This document shows positions 1-4,840 of a DNA stretch of 6,357 bases, piece after piece; within the stretch, counting starts at the first letter, position 1, and each line of letters opens with the position of its first letter. The notes under the pieces are model-generated. The model ran no database searches, was not told the DNA's origin, and worked only from the letters and a program-made list of their open reading frames with translations. Source of the DNA: Deltaproteobacteria bacterium. GTDB lineage: Bacteria > Desulfobacterota_C > Deferrisomatia > Deferrisomatales > JACRMM01. The translations under genes and the position numbers were made by a program. Location of the stretch: assembly GCA_016218905.1 (NCBI GenBank), contig JACRCS010000069.1, positions 1 through 6,357 of the forward strand, written 5' to 3'.

Positions 1-286
1 CGGGGAAGGGATCGACGCGCTCCTGGGAAGATTTCGCCGGGAGGCGTGGGGTACCGGCTCGCGGGAGCAGGAGGCACCCCTTACGAGGCTCCGGCACCGG
101 CAGGCGGTGGAGGCGGCGGGGCGGTCTGTGCGGGAGGCCCTCGCCCTCCTGGAGCGCGGCGCCTACCCGGAACTCGCCGCGGCCGAGCTCCACGCGGCGC
201 GGCGGGCGCTCTCGGAGCTCCTCGGCTGGGGCACCCCGGAAGACGTTCTCGAGCGGATCTTTTCGGAGTTTTGCATCGGGAAGTGA
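1..286 (+). CDS. mnmE: MnmE (TrmE), tRNA uridine-34 modification GTPase, C-terminal fragment
   Basis: This is the last 94 residues of MnmE; the frame opens at base 2 and the gene begins upstream of the window. The tail ends in FCIGK followed by TGA, the signature of the family, whose cysteine is required for tRNA modification. Before it lies a charged, Ala/Leu-rich helical stretch (from [13 protein letters not shown] to [19 protein letters not shown]), matching the C-terminal part of the helical domain that surrounds the G domain in full-length MnmE. The G domain itself is outside the window. With MnmG, MnmE forms the membrane-independent complex that adds an aminomethyl or carboxymethylaminomethyl group to C5 of wobble U34, using methylene-tetrahydrofolate and GTP hydrolysis. 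mnmG follows 113 nt downstream, the usual order near the origin. Identification is firm despite truncation. Confidence 0.95.
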   Translation, partial: GEGIDALLGRFRREAWGTGSREQEAPLTRLRHRQAVEAAGRSVREALALLERGAYPELAAAELHAARRALSELLGWGTPEDVLERIFSEFCIGK

Positions 287-295
287 ACGGGGCTA

Positions 296-350
296 TGGAC
301 GATGTGGACGACATGGACGTCCGACGGGTCCACAACGTCCACTTCGTCCA
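296..350. repeat. Imperfect inverted repeat made of 9-nt GTGGAC/GTCCAC units
   Basis: The left arm reads TGGACGA-T-GTGGACG-ACA-TGGAC (296-318) and the right arm GTCCA-CAA-CGTCCAC-T-TCGTCCA (328-350), with a 9-nt loop. The stem has 7 + 7 + 5 pairs, interrupted by one single mismatch and one 3-nt mismatch. Each arm is also a tandem array with a 9-nt step: TGGAC recurs at 296, 305 and 314, and GTCCA at 328, 337 and 346. It lies entirely between the mnmE stop and parS, 17 nt before the parS palindrome. No T-run follows, so it is not a typical intrinsic terminator. It could be an RNA hairpin in the mnmE-mnmG transcript, a protein-binding array, or one copy of a dispersed intergenic repeat; the window cannot decide. 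The pairing is seen directly, the function is unknown. Confidence 0.7.
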
Positions 351-367
351 CCGCCCTTCGTCCTCAG

Positions 368-383
368 TGTTTCACGTGAAACA
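368..383. promoter_or_regulatory. parS: parS chromosomal centromere site (ParB-binding palindrome)
   Basis: The sequence TGTTTCACGTGAAACA is a perfect 16-bp palindrome and matches the near-universal bacterial parS consensus TGTTNCACGTGAAACA. The flanking G (367) and C (384) extend the symmetry to 18 bp. It lies in the mnmE-mnmG gap, about 2.6 kb upstream of parA and 3.4 kb upstream of parB, the kind of position typical of parS sites near the replication origin. ParB loads here as a CTP-gated clamp and slides into neighbouring DNA, and ParA then moves the complex. It is the only copy I see in the window. Two GTG triplets in frame with mnmG (367 and 376) lie at or inside the site and can mislead start-codon prediction. 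Confidence 0.95.
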
Positions 384-387
384 CCCC

Positions 388-394
388 GGGAGGT
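388..394 (+). promoter_or_regulatory. Ribosome binding site deciding the mnmG start
   Basis: GGGAGGT ends 5 nt before the TTG at 400. It is the only good Shine-Dalgarno match close to a start codon near the conserved MnmG N-terminus. It supports TTG 400 over the in-frame GTGs at 367 and 376, which would place translation inside parS. Confidence 0.7.
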
Positions 395-399
395 CTCCC

Positions 400-2271
400 T
401 TGGAGTGGTCCCTACCCTTCGACGTCGCCGTGGTGGGCGCCGGACACGCCGGTATCGAGGCGGCCCTGGCGTGCGCCCGCATGGGCGCCCGCACCGCCCT
501 GCTCACGATGAACCTCGACACCGTCGGGCAGATGTCCTGCAACCCGGCCGTGGGCGGCCTCGCCAAGGGGCACCTGGTCCGGGAGGTGGATGCGCTCGGC
601 GGCGAGATGGGCCGCGCCATCGACCAGACCGGGATCCAGTTCCGGCGCCTCAACACCCGAAAGGGGCCGGCGGTCTGGGCCTCTCGGGCCCAGGCGGATC
701 GGGCCGCCTACGCCCACCGGATGAAGCGCGCCCTGGAGGGGCAGGAGGGGCTCTCCCTCTGCCAGGCCGAGGCCGTCGCCCTCTGGGTCGAGGGCGGGCG
801 GCTGCTCGGCGTCCACACCCGGGCCGGCATCTCGTACCGGGCCTCGACTGTCGTCCTCTGCCCCGGGACCTTCCTGAACGGTCTCGTCCACGTCGGGCTC
901 GAACGGTTTCCTGCCGGGCGGGCCGGCGACCCGCCCTCTCGGCTGCTCGCGCAGGACCTGGCGGAGCATGGTTTTCCGCTCCTCCGGCTCAAGACCGGCA
1001 CGCCGCCCCGCCTGAACGGCCGCACGGTCCGCTGGGAAGCCCTCGAGCCCCAGTGGGGCGACCCCGACCCGTCGCCATTCTCCTTCGACACCGAACGGAT
1101 CGACCGCCCCCTGGTGCCGTGCCACATCACCTACACGACTCCGGCCACCCACGCACTCATCCGGGAGTCCCTCGACCGCTCGCCCCTCTACACCGGCGTG
1201 ATCCAGGGCGTGGGCCCGCGCTACTGCCCGAGCATCGAAGACAAGGTCGTGCGCTTCGCGGACCGGGACCGCCACCAGGTCTTCCTGGAACCGCAGGGGC
1301 TCGACACCCTCGAGATCTATCCCAACGGGATCTCGACCAGCCTGCCCGTCGACGTCCAGCTGCGGCTCGTCCGGTCCATTCCCGGTCTCGAGCAGGCGGA
1401 GATCCTCCGGCCCGGGTACGCCGTCGAGTACGACTGCTGCGACCCGCAAGCGCTCTCCCCCACCCTCGAGTCGAAGCGCCTCCCGGGGCTCTTCCTCGCC
1501 GGCCAGATCAACGGCACCTCCGGCTACGAGGAGGCCGCGGCCCAGGGCCTCCTCGCCGGCGTGAACGCCGCCCTCCGGGCGGCGGGCCGAGCGCAGGTGA
1601 TCCTCGGGCGCCACGAGGGCTACCTGGGCGTCCTCGTGGACGACCTCGTGACGAAGGGGACCCGCGAGCCTTACCGGATGTTCACGAGCCGGGCGGAGTT
1701 TCGCCTGCTCCTCCGGGAGGACAACGCCGACCTTCGGCTCACGCCCCTCGGCGTGCGCGTGGGGCTCGTGACCGAGGAGAGGGCGCGCCGCTTCGAGGTT
1801 CGGCGCCGGGCGCTGGCTGCGCTGAAGGAGTTCCTGGGGGAGGCGAGGCTGCGGCCCTCGGCGGCCGTCGACGCCGCCTTCCGGGCGCTCGGCTCGGCGC
1901 CGCCCAGGGAACCGGTCCGCCTCGCCGAGGTCCTGAAGCGCCCGGAGGTGACGATCGCGGCGCTGCGGCCCCTCGTGGAGGGCTGGCCCGAGGCGGACCG
2001 GCGGACCGAGGAGACGGTGGAGGTGGAGGTGAAGTACGACGGCTACGTCCGGCGGGACCTGGAAGCGGTCGCCCGGATGGAGAAGCTGGAGGCGCTCGGG
2101 CTGCCGGCGGACCTCGACTACGACGGCGTCTCGGGGCTCACGGCCGAGGTCCGCCAGGTCCTCCGGGCCGGAACCCCGCGGACGTTGGGTCAGGCCCTCC
2201 GGCTTCCCGGGATGAGTCCCGCCGCCGCGAGCGTGCTCCTGGTCCACCTGCGCAAGGCGGGCCTCGCGTGA
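400..2271 (+). CDS. mnmG: MnmG (GidA), FAD-dependent tRNA uridine-34 carboxymethylaminomethyl synthesis subunit
   Basis: The predicted protein of 623 residues has normal length for the long MnmG form. It binds FAD and NADH and works with MnmE to build cmnm5/nm5 on wobble U34. Visible motifs in order: Rossmann dinucleotide fold VVGAGHAG (13-18 for the glycine core), MSCNPAVGG with Cys47, [26 protein letters not shown] (around 154), [19 protein letters not shown] with Cys276, [17 protein letters not shown] (around 367-383, FAD contact), and [20 protein letters not shown]. The C-terminal helical part contains VEVKYDGY and ends in the small domain that contacts MnmE and tRNA. Cys47 and Cys276 match the two functionally important cysteines of E. 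coli MnmG. The frame is open far upstream, to base 46. I place the start at TTG 400 because of the RBS and because it yields [18 protein letters not shown], matching family N-termini. The stop overlaps the rsmG start, implying translational coupling. Confidence 0.95.
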   Translation: MEWSLPFDVAVVGAGHAGIEAALACARMGARTALLTMNLDTVGQMSCNPAVGGLAKGHLVREVDALGGEMGRAIDQTGIQFRRLNTRKGPAVWASRAQADRAAYAHRMKRALEGQEGLSLCQAEAVALWVEGGRLLGVHTRAGISYRASTVVLCPGTFLNGLVHVGLERFPAGRAGDPPSRLLAQDLAEHGFPLLRLKTGTPPRLNGRTVRWEALEPQWGDPDPSPFSFDTERIDRPLVPCHITYTTPATHALIRESLDRSPLYTGVIQGVGPRYCPSIEDKVVRFADRDRHQVFLEPQGLDTLEIYPNGISTSLPVDVQLRLVRSIPGLEQAEILRPGYAVEYDCCDPQALSPTLESKRLPGLFLAGQINGTSGYEEAAAQGLLAGVNAALRAAGRAQVILGRHEGYLGVLVDDLVTKGTREPYRMFTSRAEFRLLLREDNADLRLTPLGVRVGLVTEERARRFEVRRRALAALKEFLGEARLRPSAAVDAAFRALGSAPPREPVRLAEVLKRPEVTIAALRPLVEGWPEADRRTEETVEVEVKYDGYVRRDLEAVARMEKLEALGLPADLDYDGVSGLTAEVRQVLRAGTPRTLGQALRLPGMSPAAASVLLVHLRKAGLA

Positions 2272-2879
2272 CCGGCGCCTGGGAAGTCCTCGCCGGCCGC
2301 GAGCCCGGGCTCGCCCTGGACGCCCTGGAGCGGTACGCGCAGGAGATCGAACGCTGGAACCGCTCCATCCGACTCGTGGGCCCCAAGGACCGGGAGGGGA
2401 TTCGCCTCCAGATCGCAGACGCCCTCCTCCCCTTCCTGTGGGAACGGCCTTCTTTTCCTCTCCTCGACCTCGGGAGCGGAGCGGGCCTGCCCGCGGTGCC
2501 GCTGGCGGTCGCGTTCCCCGGGCAGCCCCTGGTGGCCCTGGAGCCCAACGCCAAAAAGGCGAGCTTCCTCCGAAACGCGCTCCGGCTGCTGGGGCTCAAG
2601 GAGGCCCGGGTAATCGTGGCCAGGGCGGAGGAGGCCTTCCGGGAAACTCCGGAGCTCGCCGCCGCCTTCGCAACGGTCACCGCCCGGGCCGTGGCGGAAC
2701 CGGAGGTCCTCCTCCCTCTCTTGGCGCCGTACCTGGCCCCGTCGGGTCGGGCTCTCCTCCCCCGGGGCGAGGAGCCGGGCCCCGACATCGAGGGATGGGT
2801 GCTCGCCGGGGACCGGCCGTACGAAGGCCCTCCCGGGCTGGGGAAGCGGCGCGTCCTCGTGTACCGGCGCAACGCGTGA
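2268..2879 (+). CDS. rsmG: RsmG (GidB), 16S rRNA G527 N7-methyltransferase
   Basis: The 203-residue protein is close to the roughly 205-240 residues usual for RsmG. It is an S-adenosylmethionine-dependent Rossmann methyltransferase that makes m7G527 in the 530 loop of 16S rRNA. Motif I is [16 protein letters not shown] (65-80), followed by [13 protein letters not shown], the acidic-loop and basic-helix region typical of the family, and by VTARAVAEP, equivalent to the conserved (S/A)RA motif. The N-terminal helix carries [14 protein letters not shown], matching the usual W-N-x-x-x-N-L element loosely. Gln48 appears where many RsmG proteins have histidine in an HxxDSL motif (here QIADAL), a conservative variation. 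The GTG start lies in a GTGA overlap with the mnmG stop, with a weak AAGGCGG seven nucleotides upstream. The frame is open far upstream inside mnmG, so the start rests on the overlap and family length. Confidence 0.93.
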   Translation: MTGAWEVLAGREPGLALDALERYAQEIERWNRSIRLVGPKDREGIRLQIADALLPFLWERPSFPLLDLGSGAGLPAVPLAVAFPGQPLVALEPNAKKASFLRNALRLLGLKEARVIVARAEEAFRETPELAAAFATVTARAVAEPEVLLPLLAPYLAPSGRALLPRGEEPGPDIEGWVLAGDRPYEGPPGLGKRRVLVYRRNA

Positions 2880-2881
2880 GA

Positions 2882-2922
2882 CGTGACAGGCGCGCGCCGT
2901 CGTTTCGTCACGCGACGCGCGC
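2882..2922. other. GC-rich hairpin-forming stretch after rsmG
   Basis: Immediately after the rsmG stop two mutually exclusive stems are possible: CGTGAC (2882-2887) with GTCACG (2907-2912), and GCGCGCG (2890-2896) with CGCGCGC (2916-2922). The first encloses the perfect palindrome GGCGCGCGCC (2889-2898). No T-run follows, so it is not a canonical Rho-independent terminator. It might slow transcription at the end of the mnmEG-rsmG unit or be simple high-GC structure. Confidence 0.35.
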
Positions 2923-2955
2923 TGCGGCGCGGCCCGGTTCCACCGGCCTTCCCCC

Positions 2956-2961
2956 TATGAT
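2956..2961 (+). promoter_or_regulatory. Candidate -10 element of a parAB promoter
   Basis: TATGAT differs from the sigma-70 consensus TATAAT at one position. It sits 29 nt upstream of the parA start, in an otherwise GC-rich 110-nt gap. No convincing -35 hexamer lies 16-18 nt upstream, where the sequence is GC-rich around CCCGGT, so this is a tentative call. If real, parAB can be transcribed separately from mnmG-rsmG. Confidence 0.35.
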
Positions 2962-2979
2962 AGAGTGACGCCGACTTCC

Positions 2980-2986
2980 AAGGAGG
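2980..2986 (+). promoter_or_regulatory. Strong Shine-Dalgarno before parA
   Basis: AAGGAGG is a perfect anti-16S match and is followed by a further AGGG. It lies only 3 nt from the GTG at 2990, which is short, but 9 nt from the in-frame ATT at 2996. The spacing therefore leaves the exact parA start open. Confidence 0.7.
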
Positions 2987-2989
2987 AGG

Positions 2990-3751
2990 GTGGCCATTAG
3001 TCGAGTCTTCTGCATTGCGAACCAGAAGGGCGGCGTAGGGAAGACGACGACGGCCGTCAACCTGGCGGCTTCGCTGGCGTCGTCCGGCCGCCGCGTGCTC
3101 CTCGTCGATGTCGATCCGCAGGCGAACGCCTCGAGCGGCCTCGGGGTCCGCGCCTCCTCGGAGCAGCCGACCACGTACCAGCTCGTCTCCGGAGCGGCCA
3201 CGGCCGAGGAGGCGACGTGCGCGACGGAGCTCCCGACCCTCTTCCTCGTCCCCTCGTCCCGGGACCTCGCAGGGGCGGAGGTCGAGCTCGTCACCTTCGC
3301 GCGGCGTGAGTTCCGCTTGAAGGAGGCGCTCGCGCCCGTGCGGGCGGCCTACGACTACGTCCTGATGGACTGCCCTCCGAGCCTCGGACTCCTGACGCTC
3401 AACGCCCTCGTCGCCTCGGAATCGGTGATCATCCCGATGCAGTGCGAGTACTACGCGCTCGAGGGCCTCTCCCAGCTTCTCCAGACGATCCGCACCGTGA
3501 AGCGGGGGCTCAACCCGCGCCTCGACGTCCAGGGGATCGTCCTGACCATGTTCGACGCGCGCAACAATCTGAGCCGCCAGGTGGCCGACGAGGTCCGAAA
3601 GCACTTCAAGGACCGGGTCTTCCGCTCGATCATCCCGCGCAACGTGCGCCTGAGCGAGTCCCCGAGCCACGGAAAGCCCGCGCTCCTCTACGACGCCCGG
3701 TCCACCGGCGCCCAGAGCTACCTGCGCATGGCCGAAGAGGTCGCCGGGTGA
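2990..3751 (+). CDS. parA: ParA (Soj), chromosome partition ATPase
   Basis: The 253-residue protein has the length of short chromosomal ParA/Soj proteins and lacks the N-terminal HTH extension of larger plasmid ParAs. It shows the deviant Walker A motif KGGVGKTT (13-20) with the signature lysine, Walker A' [10 protein letters not shown] (39-48), and Walker [19 protein letters not shown] with Asp127. The [11 protein letters not shown] segment follows, and then the C-terminal [14 protein letters not shown] typical of the family, a region implicated in nonspecific DNA binding. ParA dimerises on ATP, coats the nucleoid and is released by ParB-stimulated hydrolysis, moving parS complexes. The start is taken as GTG 2990 ([15 protein letters not shown]); ATT 2996 is the alternative. 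The stop overlaps parB by 4 nt (GTGA), so the two are co-translated. No defect is visible. Confidence 0.95.
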   Translation: MAISRVFCIANQKGGVGKTTTAVNLAASLASSGRRVLLVDVDPQANASSGLGVRASSEQPTTYQLVSGAATAEEATCATELPTLFLVPSSRDLAGAEVELVTFARREFRLKEALAPVRAAYDYVLMDCPPSLGLLTLNALVASESVIIPMQCEYYALEGLSQLLQTIRTVKRGLNPRLDVQGIVLTMFDARNNLSRQVADEVRKHFKDRVFRSIIPRNVRLSESPSHGKPALLYDARSTGAQSYLRMAEEVAG

Positions 3752-4590
3752 AGGAGAAGCGCCCTGCCCTCGGGATGGGCCTCGACGCCCTCCTGCCCGA
3801 CCGGCTGGAGGGGGACTACTTCCTTTGCCCCGTTGAAGAGATCCACCCGAGTCCCAATCAGCCCCGCCAGGAGTTCGACCCTACGAGCCTCGACGAGCTC
3901 GCCCAGAGCCTTCGGGAGAAGGGGCTCATCCAGCCGGTGGTGCTCCGGAGACGCGACGAGGGGGGCTACGAGCTCATCGCCGGTGAGCGGCGGTGGCGGG
4001 CGGCGCAGCGGGCAGCCATCCAGGAGGTGCCTGCCATCGTACGGGAGGCGAGCGAGGGAGAGGTGCTCGAGCTCGCGCTGATCGAGAACCTCCAGCGCGA
4101 AGACCTCAACGCCGCGGACGAAGCCCGGGCCTACCGGCTGCTCCTCGATCGGACCGGCGCCTCTCAGGAGGAGCTCGCCGCGCGCATCGGGAAGTCCCGC
4201 GTCGCGGTAGCCAACTCGCTGCGGCTCCTCTCGCTCCCCCCAGAAGCGATGGACGCGCTGCGTTCGGGAGCCATCACCGCCGGGCACGGCCGGGCGATCC
4301 TCGCGGCCGAGGGCGAGGAGCGCCGGGCGGAGGTGCTCCGCGCGATCCTGAAGAAGGGCCTCTCCGTCCGGGAGGCGGAGCGCCTGGCCACCCGCCAGAG
4401 CGGCCAGAAGAAGGCGCGTACCTCGCGGAGCGCCGACCTGAGGGCCCTCGAGGAGAGGCTCTCGCGCGTCCTGGGGACGAAGGTGGAGGTCGCCCCCGGC
4501 AGGGCCAAAGGCTCCGGTACGATCGCCATCGCCTACCGCTCCCTCGACGAGCTGGACCGGCTCCTGGGCTTGCTGGAGGCCCGGGGCTGA
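3748..4590 (+). CDS. parB: ParB (Spo0J), CTP-dependent parS-binding partition protein
   Basis: The 280-residue length matches chromosomal ParB. The N-terminus [14 protein letters not shown] is the conserved basic segment plus GLDALL motif that stimulates ParA. The CTP-binding and clamp domain follows, with [10 protein letters not shown], then GERRWRAA (79-86) and [17 protein letters not shown] (113-129), both nucleotide-binding signatures. A helix-turn-helix, [20 protein letters not shown] (from 139), recognises parS, and GHGRAIL (179-185) marks the next conserved helix. A basic, probably flexible linker (about 218-235) leads to the C-terminal dimerisation domain, which ends in [15 protein letters not shown]. 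The GTG start is set by the 4-nt overlap with parA and a GAAGAGG seven nucleotides upstream. Its cognate parS lies at 368-383. All key motifs are intact. Confidence 0.95.
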   Translation: MKEKRPALGMGLDALLPDRLEGDYFLCPVEEIHPSPNQPRQEFDPTSLDELAQSLREKGLIQPVVLRRRDEGGYELIAGERRWRAAQRAAIQEVPAIVREASEGEVLELALIENLQREDLNAADEARAYRLLLDRTGASQEELAARIGKSRVAVANSLRLLSLPPEAMDALRSGAITAGHGRAILAAEGEERRAEVLRAILKKGLSVREAERLATRQSGQKKARTSRSADLRALEERLSRVLGTKVEVAPGRAKGSGTIAIAYRSLDELDRLLGLLEARG

Positions 4591-4764
4591 CGAGGCGCCA
4601 GCGCCCTCAACGGACCACCCTCCTTAAACCTGTGTAGCAGAAACCCTCAGAAGCTTGTCAGGAATTGCCTTACAAGAACGGCTCTAAAACCTATCCGGAT
4701 GTCTATTTCGAAGCGTCGCGGTATGGCGAGGGAGCCCGACTCATGGTCTTCTAACAGGTATATC

Positions 4765-4781
4765 GCCGAACCGGTTTCGGC
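4765..4781. repeat. Short inverted repeat upstream of the exported-protein gene
   Basis: GCCGAA and TTCGGC form a perfect 6-bp stem around the 5-nt loop CCGGT. It ends 43 nt before the RBS of the next gene. It could be a leader hairpin or an operator half-site pair. No T-run follows, so a terminator is unlikely. Confidence 0.4.
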
Positions 4782-4824
4782 CGGGACGTGTCTGCGACGG
4801 GTCATCCGCGCACGAACTCCGCTC

Positions 4825-4832
4825 GGGAGGTG
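4825..4832 (+). promoter_or_regulatory. Ribosome binding site of the exported-protein gene
   Basis: GGGAGGTG lies 8 nt before the ATG at 4841, a normal spacing. The ATG opens directly into a signal peptide, so both lines of evidence agree on the start. Confidence 0.75.
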
Positions 4833-4840
4833 AACCCACC

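Larger units (their letters stand above)
4591..4840. other. Gene-free, AT-richer intergenic region after parB
   Basis: These 250 nt hold no credible ORF, tRNA or recognised riboswitch. Composition drops sharply: a hand count of 4621-4760 gives about 69/140 G+C, against about 77% in a sample of mnmG. A small GGCGC/GCGCC inverted repeat with a 2-nt gap lies at 4594-4605 just after parB, without a T-run. An imperfect palindrome centred on AAGCTT lies at 4645-4662. GTATAT (4758-4763) could be part of a -10, but no matching -35 stands out. The region probably contains the end of the parAB transcript and the promoter plus leader of the exported-protein gene; none of these elements can be fixed by eye. 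Confidence 0.6.

Noticed and set aside
296..350. DnaA-box cluster / oriC
   Set aside because: TGTGGACGA (303-311) is one base from the reverse complement of the high-GC DnaA box TTGTCCACA. The other units are poorer and lack TTATCCACA-type matches and an AT-rich unwinding region, so the hairpin/repeat reading fits better.
412..2247. A 611-codon minus-strand ORF opposite mnmG
   Set aside because: It is the antisense shadow of a GC-rich gene. Its composition is biased, it has no recognisable motif, and mnmG on the other strand is unambiguous.
405..2879. An 824-codon + strand ORF overlapping mnmG
   Set aside because: It is the rsmG frame left open upstream by high GC. Its N-terminal 620 residues are Arg/Pro/Gly-rich low-complexity shadow of mnmG with no domain; only the part from 2268 is real.
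2138..3670. A 510-codon minus-strand ORF spanning the end of mnmG, rsmG and parA
   Set aside because: It runs antisense through three confidently identified genes and an intergenic gap. Its Arg/Gly/Ala-rich content is typical of shadow frames.
3993..4637. A + strand ORF inside and beyond parB
   Set aside because: It is a shifted frame of parB with Gly/Arg/Pro-rich content; ParB motifs are in the other frame.
4597..4662. Rho-independent terminator after parB
   Set aside because: The small inverted repeats here are weak and have no following T-run.
4591..4840. Cyclic-di-GMP riboswitch or sigma-54 promoter before the exported-protein gene
   Set aside because: I looked for the conserved GEMM core and for GG-N10-GC with TGGCAC/TTGC; neither is present in convincing form.
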